A stretch of 64,000 nucleotides of DNA from Rotaria sp. Silwood1. Its lineage: Eukaryota; Rotifera; Eurotatoria; Philodinida; Philodinidae. Shown here piece by piece: positions 1 through 11,906 of this stretch. The notes beneath the pieces were generated by a model that was given only the letters and a program-made list of their open reading frames with translations, had not been told where the DNA came from and searched no databases. The stretch's first letter is position 1, and every line of letters begins with the position of its first letter. The stretch spans positions 410,381 through 474,380 of the forward strand of contig CAJNOP010000110.1 in the NCBI GenBank assembly GCA_905250075.1, written 5' to 3'. The position numbers and the translations under genes were made by a program.

Positions 1-340
1 TCAATCTAAAAAAATTGCATTTTAATGAAAGAATTTTGGCCTAAGCTTAGGAAATAAAATAAAAACGAATCTACATTAATATATTTAGAAAAAACTTAAT
101 CTTTCCGAAGAATTGAACAAATGAAAATGAAAAATCATTATTCTTTTCTATCTTAAAGACACCATTTGTTTTATCCGTACAAATGATTCATCCAAAAAAA
201 TAGAGTATAAAATAAATAATTTATTCAATTGATTTTCTCTATTTTTCATTTTATTACATTAGTTTTTTTTATTATATAGCTCCAATTTATTTTTGTATAT
301 GTTAATGCATAAGTGTTTTGCTAGATATTCTGCGAAACAA

Positions 341-517
341 CTAGCATGAGTACGACTTTGAGTACTCATCTGTCTGCTTATGAGTAAATTTTTAAAAATA
401 CACTCGTACGAGTACTCTTTAGAGTACACGGAGAGTAAAAATACACATAAAATTCCTCGAGTACTCGCATGAGTAATATGAGTACTCACGCTGGAAAGTC
501 GTACTCGCTTGATGAGT
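341..517. repeat. Foldback repeat rich in GAGTACTC
   Basis: An imperfect palindrome. The unit GAGTACGACTTT near 348 recurs as its reverse complement near 495-507. The interior holds several further GAGTACTC and CTCGTACGAG palindromes. It looks like a small non-autonomous foldback or MITE. I could not define its exact ends or a target-site duplication. Any reading frame across it is a by-product of the repeats. Confidence 0.45.
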
Positions 518-1342
518 ATTTTCACTAGGGTTAGTGATAGTGAGAGGAAGAGGAGTTTCGAGTTTTAATTTGAAGATTCAAATGTTGATCTTCATTAATT
601 AGCAACAATCAGATTCTTTTATATTCGACATATCACAACAACAAGACTATTATTAGGCGATGGTTTCATATGGAAAATGAGCAAAACGATAGTTTATCTC
701 TTTCTGTTTCACGATCAAAGTTCTCTACATCAAATATAGATTTTCATTCGCATGCATTAATCCAATATGAATGAACAAGCTTTTGCGCCGTTCTGGCACT
801 GTCATTACTAAATGCAAAATGGGTACAAGGTGTGGTTTGAGTATCGATATTAATCTCATAAAGACACATGTATACCCTTGATCTTATCTTGGAGTCAGCT
901 GAATATTAAACAAGCGATAAATCCAGACAGTAGAATGGTAATAAAGGACGAGGATTTGATTTGTTGTTTATGAAACGTAAGATAAAAAGTAATAGATTAC
1001 CATTAGATATTAGCAAAAAAAATCTGTGGAATAGTACAAATCATAGTGAGAACGGAACAAACCTACGGCAGCATCAGAAGAGAATTTTGAAAGTACATCG
1101 CATAACTGGCTTCTTTGAATGCATAAATCCTTCCTTTTTAATAAGAATGATTTTCAAAAGAAAAATACAACAGCGCGTACTCAACAATTCTATGATATAT
1201 ATTTATTAGTTCAACTTCAAATAAAAACCTAAAAATTTCTATTAAAGAATTCTAGGAAGTTAAGAGGCTTAATTCAATGCAAAATATCAGTTTAGTTCTC
1301 GATCACAGTGGGTTGATGTTGCAGCTATCAATCATATCTTGT

Positions 1343-3330
1343 TCAATCAGCTGCTGCAATCTGTAAGCATGATGCTTTCGGTACACCATTTTTATCAAGT
1401 AGCAGTGTTTCAATCTTGTCGCCGATACCTAGGCAGCGGTACAAGAGAATAATGAGTAGAATAACTTAATACAATTACGTACCCATTGAAGATACATCAT
1501 TAATGACAAGTTTCTGATGTAGAGATGACGAAAAAGTAGTTTGATTCGACAATTTTTCAGCAACTGCAGCACCTAATGCTGAATAGACTTTTAATTCGCT
1601 GCCTGGCTGAAGTTGAAGTTCATCGGGTAGTGTATAGTGAAGTACCTCCTTGGAATCAACATGCCGTACCAACAGCCATCTCGAAATATTGATAACTTTA
1701 TTCGCCGATTGATTCATCAAAGAAATATGTGTGCTATCGATAGGACATTCTTTTTCCAAAAGAAGAAAAAAGTATCAATCACACTCTCATCTTTTCTTCT
1801 TCAACTTGACGCTTACCGATATTGATCGATCCATAGCATTGATTTTGTACAATGAATTTTCTTTTTGTTGTAATTGAAATTACCGAAGAAGATGGTATTG
1901 CAATCTGGTTCACTATTAATTTTTTGCTCAATAGATGACGATAAATAATGATTTCACTTTCTAAGCAGATTTTTCTAGAAATATTTTCAAAAAAAAAGAA
2001 AATTGAGTTTTGTGTTTCAACCAGCAGCAAACTTTCTAACCTTCGTTGCATTTCTTCGACACTACTCACCATTGCTATCATACTTTCCTGTAAACCATTG
2101 AACTCATTCGACTGTGCTTCGAATCGTTCTTCATGTTGTATTTGAATGATTTCCAATTCGGATTCTAATTTAGCTTAAAGCAACGAAGACAAAAAGTTTT
2201 ATTTAAAAAAAAAAACAATGGAAGCCAAGTTCTGATATTTTACTTACAGTAAATTGCTTCTGATTTTAGTAAAACTTCTTTTTCATAGGCAAGTTTCTTC
2301 TGCACTTCATCACATTGTCTCTGAAGTTTCTGTTGAATTTTTACATATTTTTCCTGCTCAACTTGTTGATATTGTGTTATTTGTTCTAATGCAACTTGTA
2401 TTTCCTTGCTTTTCTTTTCATAGAAGCTGATTGTTTCTTGATGAATTGCTCCATATAATACTTCGAAATCATGACGTATTTTCTTAATAATTTGTTCCCA
2501 TTCAAGCTTCCAGAATTCGGCGAAATCAGGTGTATCCACTGATATTAAATTGTAATTGCTAGAAGCAAAAGGAAAATGTTCTGTATGAAAAGAAGACAAC
2601 AAGCAATCAATACTCACTTTATTATATACGAATGTAAAGTCTTGAAAAATTTGATTTGGGTCTTCATTATTTGTACTTTGATTTTCAATTCATGTATTTG
2701 TTTCTTCAACAGGGACCAGTCGTTGGTCAATCTCATATACTGTTGGAATGTATCTTTACATGTTGAACGAAAACTAGCAATTTTCTGTTCCATTTCTACA
2801 TAGGATGTACGCAGATTGATAAGCGTTGATGCAGATTGATTCGATTCTTCTTCTAATTTCAATATGTAGTTACCAGTCGATTGCTTTTCAGCCTCAATCA
2901 TTCCTTGATATAATTTAATTTGTAGTTGAAACAGTTCGAGTTCTGATTCATAGCCAACTGTATCGTAGTTAACTGTTATAATATCAGCCTGTATACGATT
3001 ATATTCATCATTTTGTTTATTAAGGACACTAATACTGGACGATTGTTGTCGTAAATCAACTAGTTTTGTAACATGTTGTGAATTTTGTGATTCCAGTCGC
3101 TCGACATCATCAATCATGCAACGCAATAGTTCATTCAATTCAGTGAGTGCATGTTTTTCGTGTTGATACTTGGTATTCAAATCAGTTTTGAATTGTTGAA
3201 TTTCATTGAACGTTGACGAAATATAATGAGCAACTTCATCAGAGTACTCTGCAAGAGGACGGTATGTACACATTGAATGAGGAATTTCCGGGTCACCTTC
3301 TTCACGAATAAAAAGTGGCTCCAAGGACAT
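1343..3330 (-). CDS. Intermediate filament protein with lamin-tail domain (five exons)
   Basis: Predicted 583-residue intermediate-filament protein. Exons on the minus strand are 3330-2618, 2558-2248, 2173-1783, 1733-1483 and 1428-1343, with GT-AG introns of 59, 74, 49 and 54 bp. The phases agree and the total is 1752 nt. The start ATG lies 7 bp after a strong acceptor (3338), so a 5' UTR exon is likely. Residues about 45-430 are long heptad coiled coil; the part near residues 57-95 (HEKHALTELNELL, then DDVERLESQN) resembles the conserved rod-start motif. Residues about 472-583 match a lamin-tail immunoglobulin fold: ISRWLLVRHVDSKE, YTLPDELQLQPGSELKVYS, then GDKIETLLLDKNG. There is no C-terminal CaaX box and no obvious nuclear signal, so a cytoplasmic filament is more likely than a nuclear lamin. 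The exon 3/4 junction is the least certain. The family is established by motif, not by search. Confidence 0.85.
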
Positions 3331-6300
3331 TGCTGTTCTAAAAATCAAGTAATAAAGAGAAAATACTAAAAAATGTCCTTGATTCGTCATAAGAGAGTAA
3401 TTCAGATCGAAACACAACCATCGAACCGTAGCATTGATATAACTTGCTGTCACTCTCTAGTATATATATATATATCACTTGTTCAGTGCAACAAGGCTAT
3501 ATTCACGAAAGGAAGAAGACATTTCAAATGGATAGCTGTTCTTCTTCGCTGTCACTAAAGTGACAAAGAAAATGGTCAGATATCAATCCGGGCAGAAAAA
3601 ATTTTCTGGCATTTTTCCGTAAGTTATTCTGAATTATATAACTGATGCTTTTGAATTTAGAGTATATTTTTTAATTGTGAGGAAACGTTATAAAAGAAAC
3701 CTAATGTTAGAATATAGTTTTTGGAAATATCGCAGTAAGTGAATGCGTATTCTCAAGTCATTCCTGTTTTGGCATCTCAAGCGAAATAAATAAAGGAAAA
3801 GGGACATTATTACTCTTTGTTCGCTCCATTTTGTATCGACAAGCTCTCTAAGAAATATTTCTAAGAAAAATGGAGAGGTATTAGTGCCTATGTTGAAAAA
3901 TATTTGATAAGAGAGAGCACATAAGAAAGAGAATTTTCAAAAGAATTATGACGGTGCTTTGACTATAGATACAAGGCTTTCTAGGTATGGAGGATTGAAA
4001 ATAATATCAAAGTATGCACATACATAGTATTCTTTGTGGGTCACCCAATCATGCTGAGACCAATTGCAATGAATTAATCTTATGAGAGAAGTGTCGGAAA
4101 ATATGAGATCACGTGTTTTTACGAACCGTTGTATCATGAATCAAGACCTACAGAACCATCGCATAGGATCGAGGCATCTATACTCCAAGAAAACTGTAAT
4201 CAGGCAAGTATCCGTTTGTTTCTCACTTTTATCTGTTAACGACACTTACGAAGTCAAACATCACATACCCACATCCACACTTTCAAGAATATACTTTGTC
4301 TGAAACTTATCTCAAAGCTTAGATCACTAAAAGATAGCTTAACCAATCGTATTTAAAAATGCAAACAATAGACACTGCTTATTTCGTTAGCATGAAGGAT
4401 TAAGGATACATTGGCTAGGCAAATTTTTCGGATTGATGTACGGAAAACATATGATGTTATATAGTTCGTACATGAGACAATTGACGATATTCCCTCTAAT
4501 AGCTCAAACAGCACCATGTTTTATCCGAAACAAAGTAAAGCAAAAATCCATTCTGATCTGATTCAATAGCAAGGAAACATTCCGAGGTGTTATGCACCAT
4601 TCCAAATCGAATACATACCCTTTTTAACCTAAGTTAAGTATAATGAGGGTGGACGTCTATTAAAAACACAACTTACAGTAGTAGCTAATAGTCTGAATTA
4701 AGTCATAAATTCATGAATGATTGAGATTTGCAAGACTAGACTCTTGGTGTCATGTATTCAGTTAAATTTCAACATTCCCTGATTATCTGCTTTTTTTTAT
4801 CAAAGCATAACAATGTAAAAAGCAACCGATTCCAAGTCACAACTTATCTGAATATTAATTTGAATATAGTTCATGCACAGAAAGCCATAGCAAAAGTATG
4901 CTTCTTGAAAGTAAGACCATTTAAGTAGCGACCTGTATGACAAGAGTCTTTAACTAGATGATACTCATACAAAACCACAAAAAAATCATGGTACTGGCAG
5001 TAATACGCTGCTCGAATAGCCGAAAAGTTTTTATTGACGTACATTTGGAAACTTCAGATTACTTATTGCCGAAAGTCTAGTAAAAGTGTTATGACAAAAC
5101 TTCTGCTGTCTTTCACGTTTTGATACTTACATTTATCTATTTGATTCGCACAAAGAGCACTATCGCCGTTAAAAAAAACCAAGAGTGATTTAATGTTTGC
5201 GTGTAAGCAATAACAACCTTCTCCTCATTCTGGTTGTGTCTTAATCTCTACTGTGCCCGTCAATGCTAAATTTCGGAGTCTAGTTATTATTTCTGTACAG
5301 AAGCACCAATCAAATTTTGTTATTGTATTACAGCTTACATGGTGAACACAAGGTTGATTTGCATCAAATATAAATGGCAGTTTTTTCAAGGTGAGTGGTT
5401 GCTCGACACTTCTATGACTTTTTCTTATTCGATCAACTTTCGAATGAAAAATTTAATTGATTGTCGTACTACTAACAAACTTCAAATGGTGGGTACTTTT
5501 TGCGTTTCAGGCATATTTGTATTTATAAAGGTATTCTACAAGTATCGGTGATTTATTTTGTCTACCTTGAAAATAATTCCTCTCGTTCGACGATGTCAAT
5601 CACTAAAGACGTGCAGCAAACATTTCTCTGTAGTTCTTCATAATGGTAAGAGTTGCAAACATGCTTCAGAACTTGTGAATAGATGTTATTCTGTGATGAA
5701 AGAACATTAGTGGGATTGAACTTTCTGTAGACTATCATATTGAAAGTGCTGACTCGTCAACTGTCAGTGTGAGTGTGACTGCTAAAACGCATCTCACACA
5801 AACAGACGTGTCTGGAAAAAATCTGATTAAACTGAAGGAATGAAAGAAACTGAAGTTTGAATTACTCTGCCTCTTGCGTGCGACGCGCGTGAGATGCAAT
5901 GAGGCAAGCACATATTTTTCTGAGAGAACTATACATCACTTATGTGAGCGTTATCTTGGCTTTCAAGGACGCACATCGACAGTCCTTGTAGGAAACAAAT
6001 CCGATTAAAGTGAAGAAACAAAAGAAATTGAGTTTTAAATGATTTTATAGTTTCATCACGAAGAAGAAGCCACAAAGTCCGCACGTTGGCTGAATGTTGA
6101 ATAACTTTGATTAGTTTGGAAGAGTTTGATAATTCGAGTTTGGGTGTTTCTCTCTATTGATGATTTCGAACTTCTCATCCAAAAAAAATTATAATTATTT
6201 TTTTTTAAATATTTGCTATAAATTCTCTAAAATCACGTTGTGAATCTATTTTTCTATATATTTGATCGTTTCTACATAATTAATTATGAATTTATACTCC

Positions 6301-8790
6301 TGATTAATCATATCTTAAAATGTCAACAATTTTTTGTAATTATCACTGGGAATAAATGGCAGGAAACAAACGAAATGTCAGAATTAGAGAGCATAAGTCT
6401 GAAGACACAATCAGCAATTCTTTTTATATCTTAGTTTAAACTTTCACTCACTATTTTCTTCGAAAACATAGGTTATAAAAATGGGAAATTGATCGGACAA
6501 TTATGAATCTTTGTTTTGTAATTCATGCGTGCAATATTCAGACAGTTATACTTTCAATAGTTAAAAAATAGAGTTGACCATTAAAAGGCCTCCTTTAACT
6601 TCGCGAATGAAATCACGGATGGAAGAGCGTGACAAGTTCTATTTGGGATGAATATTGCATAGCATTTCTTTGCTGGAGCATCGAATACCCTTGATCGATA
6701 GTTTTTTCACTCGTGTAAGAAAAATTAAAAAAACATGGAACAATCAGCCAATTCTAATTTATTATTCCCTCATTGGTTTCTGAGGTTCTCAGAAATTTAC
6801 TTGAAAAATAACGCTATCTGACAATAATAACTAACTTTAACAAACCACAAGTCTTCGATACACGCCTATGTAGATAACGAATACGAAAATGATATAGGCT
6901 GTTGAGACGATAGACACTGTTCTTTAACAGAAAGCTCAAATAGCATTTATATATTCATTCAAAAAACATTTTCCTTTATGCCTGAAAATTGAAAAGATTC
7001 TCTACGATTCCCAGAAATTAGCTAAAAATGGAAAAACAAACAGTTTCTATCTTTTGAGAAAGTTTCCTCCGTTCATTTCATGGTATAACAAAGCAATAGA
7101 ATTTTTGGAATCTTTTAATTATCACAAATTAGCATTTTATTTATCTTATGTTATTTACTCAATAGTCTTATTTCGTCCAAACTATGTAAGTATGGCGTTA
7201 CTATTGATAGAATACTGGTTTTTACTCCCATTACAGCGCTCTCTTACACAATGGTCAAATGAAAGTCAGCTTTTCCAATTTCGAGTAACAATCCATATAC
7301 TCTATTGCTCTTGAGCAACTTAATGAAGAAAAATACTTTTTTTTATCGGGCCTTCAGTTTACTTAAAAATCTCGGTTGCAAAATAAAAACATTTTTCAGA
7401 AAACAGGAAAAAATGGATTGACAAATTAAATATATTCTGAGAGTAGAGCTTCTGTTCTACCTCTTTTCTATTGGAAAAAGTGATAATTCTTTCTGTAGTG
7501 AATATTGATTCAAAAAAAGGAGTCTTCAGGAAAGTGAGGTTACACACTTTTTGGCAGTTCCAAATAATCGGAAGAAACTGCATCGAATAAGGTGTCTTTC
7601 GGCAGATTTTGAACGAAAGTCATTTTCGTCTGCAACGACCACAAACTCTGTTGATCATGTTCGGTTGTGGTACTGTCATGATTGTTCATAACGTTTACTT
7701 GTCAAGACTTAAAAATCAAGTATTTTTAAGGCTACTATAGGTTCTAAAAACTACTTTGAAGCATATCTTAATCCTATCAAAGCAGTTTTTTGAGTTTATT
7801 GACCTGTTGTATGAAACTCTACAACAAGAAATCTTATGGGGATGGGTGTCAGTATTTTTCATTACGTTATTCATTAATCTGGTTAATAGAGGATATATAT
7901 AATATGAGACTTTACAGAAGTAATCCAAATATCAGACTGGCTTTTTGATAACTGCAATAGCAGTCACTTTAAAGGTTTAGACGAATCAGGCAATTTTTTC
8001 GAATCCATACGACTGAGGAGAAAGGTTATCGGCTATGTCGAGTATCGTAGCTATACTAATTAATTTTTTTGAAAATTTGATTAGTGATGATGATAAAACT
8101 GATTATTGAACTATTTTGTTAAGTAGACTAGTATCTTTCTTCATATTTTTCATTCTATTCGAGCAGAAAGAGTGCATAAATTGTCGCAAGAGAATTTTTT
8201 TATTAGAAAACACCATATATTAGAAGGCTAGTGTATAATGTAAAAAGGAGTTTTGAAAAACTAGCTGATTCACCTGAACTTCCCAACATAGAACTTTCTG
8301 TTTAGATCTCATTTGATAGAAGACACTCTAGGTTATTAAACTACTATGGTAGTTTTCAGAAATTCAGCTTGGTTTTTCAAAGATTCTCAGAGAAAGCAGT
8401 GTTCCATTTTTTTCCCAAAAATAAGATGAGGTAAATACACATATATGATATACAAACACTCCAAGAATTCCCTACAACAAATAAAAGAGCATGTCAATCT
8501 TCAACGTCTATCTAATCGAGCACTTTACAAGTGGAACTTCAGAAGCTTTAGAATGACTTGATTAATGTGCTTACCTAGTAAGATTTTTATAAGGCTGTTT
8601 TCTAATCATACTTTAGCGAGTTTCATCTCATTATTTTCTCTGTAGGAAATACTAATTTATATATTCTGAAATTAGTTAGGTCGTAGGGACTCTTTTTACT
8701 TTTAATAAATGCACTTTGCAATAGCGCCAGAAGAAAAGCAGCAATATCACTGTGTGAATCCATATCAAATCAAACACTACGTCAGACATA
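3331..8790. other. Gene-poor spacer
   Basis: I see no convincing gene here. Open frames are short, lack family motifs and are not bordered by matching splice signals. Two diverged copies of a roughly 55-bp sequence (near 5812-5870 and 5985-6042, both containing ATCYGATTAAA followed by GAAA-rich sequence) suggest a degraded repeat. Confidence 0.4.
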
Positions 8791-8810
8791 GACACGATTG
8801 GAAGACTTTA

Positions 8811-9008
8811 CTATTCAGAGATTACATGTATATATATGAACTCAATCGGCATACAAAAAGACACCTCATCATCATTACAACAGATATTTTGACTCGAGAC
8901 AATGTTGTTGTCAACGCAGAATCTCACTCCCGATACACAGCCAGGAATTTTTTCCTCGAGCTCCGTTGTTGCACCAGAAAATTTACAATCTTCGAACAAT
9001 CTCAAGGT
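8811..9008 (-). pseudogene. Possible beta/gamma-crystallin-like exon or fragment
   Basis: On the minus strand an open stretch reads RLFEDCKFSGATTELEEKIP and then GCVSGVRFCVDNN. The aromatic/acidic start followed by C, F, S-G and then the E-L element resembles the Greek-key motif of the beta/gamma-crystallin superfamily. A plausible acceptor (pyrimidine-rich run, then TTGAG) lies just upstream at about 9010. A possible donor (GTAATC) lies near 8827. No partner exon completing a two-motif domain could be joined in phase. This may be a relic, an exon of a small gene, or chance; the similarity is only suggestive. Confidence 0.3.
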
Positions 9009-9231
9009 AAAATTGATTTTGTTTGACGGATATTTTATTGATATTTTACAAAATTGAACTTCTCAATACAACACCAGAAACTTTTCTACGTCTGCTCAAT
9101 TTGTTAATTAATTTTAATTCTATTCTAATTCATAATTTGCATTAACGTTTTTTTAGTCTGAAAATGTCTAGATCGAATCAATAAATGTTCTAAAATGCTA
9201 TACAATTTCAACAGTACACTTAGAACAATCA

Positions 9232-9362
9232 TTAAGATATGAGTGCTAAACGAATGCTTTTTCCGTTCACTGTGTAACTTCCAAAAGTTATATTTCGATC
9301 CGTCAGCTGATCGAAGTCAGGATAAACAAGAGACGCACTCATAATAGGATTCACTACTAGAA
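9232..9362 (-). other. Coding-like exon, unrecognised
   Basis: On the minus strand, after a clear acceptor (TTTCTTCTAG ending at about 9363), one frame reads VNPIMSASLVYPDFDQLTDR and continues for about 22 more residues to a stop. Its composition looks like protein rather than the surrounding AT-rich background. It lies 220 bp upstream of the crystallin-like fragment on the same strand, but the phases do not join. It could be the last exon of an unseen gene, or a relic. Confidence 0.25.
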
Positions 9363-9921
9363 GAAATTTATCAATGCTTATCATCAAGATTTTAAAGAGC
9401 TTTGTTGATTGATCGTTTAATTATCTACATGATTCATTATCTAATATTCACTGTATTCGTGATTGTTTTGTTCATAATGAAAATTGCGACTATCTTTTGT
9501 TTCTATCCGTATTGTAATTATCTCGAAGATCTTTTAGCCAACAAAAAGATGTCTGAAACTGTCTGCTGAGAAATCGTTTGACTGCTAGTGATAGCGAAAT
9601 ACTACGAAGGTTGGCGCTAGACCTCGACAGGATATTGCCACATTTAAAACAAAATCCATAAATTATAAATCATATTCGGATTTGACACTGGACAAACGAA
9701 ATATCATATAAAAATTTGAACAAAATTCACCTATAAAGCAATATTAATCCTTCGATTGACATTTCAATAAGCATAAGATGATGTCTCGTTCTCGAGGTTA
9801 TCATGTCACAGAATAAAGACTTTTGATGCGCAAGTCCACATAGGAAAAAATCTCTCGAACGATAGTCTAAGACATATTCGATTATCTTACTTAGAGGTGG
9901 ACATCATCACTATTTTGGTCA

Positions 9922-11906
9922 ATGATTGTTGTGACAATCTCGACGAGCTTCGTTATGGGTGTCCATACTGGTGGACCGAATCTCTACAACGGCGTGAGTT
10001 GTTGTTTAAATTTATTTATAATTCTACTTGTGTACTATTAATGTTCTTAGTTCATTATTCCCTGGTTGCGAGGTTATCCATTTCCTTGTCAAAAGGACGG
10101 TAGTACAGCTAGATGGATAGCTCGAGTGTGGTGGAATTGCAATTACGTCAATATTTCATTGTATAATAAAACAGGTTACTATTATTTACCTGCTATGTCA
10201 ATTGAATATCAATACACTCAAAATTTTGTCGATTCGCTTCACGGTATTATCTGGGTTATAGGAGCTGTAGTTGGTAGTTTTACTGCACAATTTTGGTACA
10301 CATTTTTGACAAGGTTAGCACTGATTACGGCACAGTTGTTCAAAAAATTTGATGCGTTCATTTTTGTTTCTAGACGAAATACAATTTTTGTTAATATGCT
10401 CTTTCAAGTGATAGCATCAGTTCTGATGATTATTCCTCTTGAGATCTATCACGGTTACGATCAAGGTGAACCGAGTCCAACTTCAATTAGAAATGCTCTT
10501 CAAATGAAAGATGTGGCTATTACCCTTTTCTACATATCACGTTTTCTTTCTGGTTGGGCTGCAGGTAAAGTATAATGTCTTGTTGATGTACCATGATTCA
10601 CTCAATCAAAATAGTGTACTTTCGAACAATATTCTAGGAATGAGCTGTGTGGCAACAACAATCTATCTAATTGAAATCAGTCCTCGAAAGATGCGTGGCA
10701 AAGTAGTAACATATCATCAATTATTTATTGTTATTGGCATTCTCGTCGGGCAGATTGTCAGCTTTCCTTGGCTACTTGGTCAACACAAGTGAGTTTTATG
10801 ATATAAATATAAAAGAGTCTCTGCTTCGTATTTTAGTAAATGGCATTGGGGTATGGCATGGGTCGGTATCTTTCCATTGGTTGGATGTTTTCTGATTTGG
10901 AAGTTACCCGAAAGTCCACGATGGTTTGTGCAAGAGCGCATGCGAGCTGAAGCTCTGCAATCCTTACAAACTCTTCGTAAGACTAATGAAGTTCATGCCG
11001 AGCTCACCGAAATTGAACGAGAAGAAGCAACAGTAAATATGGAAGATCTCTCATTGATTCGATTATTCACTTCGTCTCGATTTCGTTGGCCACTATTAAC
11101 CAGTGTGATTCTCAGCGCTGCTGCACAATTTTCGGGCATCAACTCAGTGAGTATTGTACACGATGAAAATTAACATTAGGTTAAAACATTATTGATTTTT
11201 AGGTATTCTTTTATTCCAATGGAACATTCTCAAGCATGGGTTTTGTCGAGGACAAAGTTTATTGGAGTACTTTGGCTACAGGTCTGTCAAATTTGGTTGC
11301 AACAATTGTTTTAATCAGATTAATTGAATCATATGGTCGACGTCCTCTAATTCTTTATCCACTCATATTAATTTTCATTATTATGATACTGCTTTGCGTT
11401 TTCATTCAAGTTAATCCTAGTATGTTTTCTCTTTTTCGAGTTTGATATTTGAACTCATTTTAACACGTTCAATTGTAGCGAGATTATCAGGCGGAACACT
11501 TTTTCTCATGTTATTCTTCATTGCTTTGTTTGCTATTGGTCTCGGTCCATTACCATACATATATCCAAATGAGGTGTTCACGATTGGAATGCGACCTATG
11601 GGTCAATCTGTTGCAATGCTTTCATTGTTTTTCTGCGATTTAGGTGAGTGAACTGTGATTTAAAGAAAAACTTACAAATGCTTGACTATCTAGTGGTGAT
11701 CCTCTTATTTCCATTACTCGAATCTATCCTTGGTAGTTATGTATTTCTCTTCTTTTGTTTTTGCTGTCTAATGTCATTTATATTTCTTTGGCGAAAGGTA
11801 AACATCTTTATTTCTCATATTGAAACAAATGAATCAGATTGATTTATTTCAGATGCCTGAAACGAAAAACAAAAAATTGTCGGAAATCCAAACATTTTGG
11901 GAATAG
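9922..11906 (+). CDS. SLC2/GLUT-family facilitative sugar transporter (nine exons)
   Basis: Predicted 508-residue, 12-helix major facilitator of the sugar porter family, in the plasma or an internal membrane. Exons: 9922-9993, 10051-10313, 10374-10564, 10638-10788, 10837-11146, 11203-11419, 11479-11643, 11694-11797, 11853-11906. All introns are GT-AG, 48-73 bp, in consistent phase (1527 nt including stop). Family marks appear in order: the GVHTGGPNLYNG first-helix region, RRN after helix 2, EISPRKMRG, PESPRWF after helix 6, QFSGINSVFFYS in helix 7, GRRP after helix 8, GPLPYIYPNEVF in helix 10, and PETKNKKLSEI at the C terminus. The ATG at 9922 is the first in frame after a stop at 9892; the N terminus is short, so an upstream exon cannot be excluded. 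The transported sugar cannot be read from the sequence. The 60-bp second intron is open in frame and is easily mistaken for coding. Confidence 0.9.

Noticed and set aside
7054-7314. Plus-strand 86-codon hydrophobic frame
   Set aside because: No motif, no matching splice sites and AT-driven composition. Not enough to call a gene.
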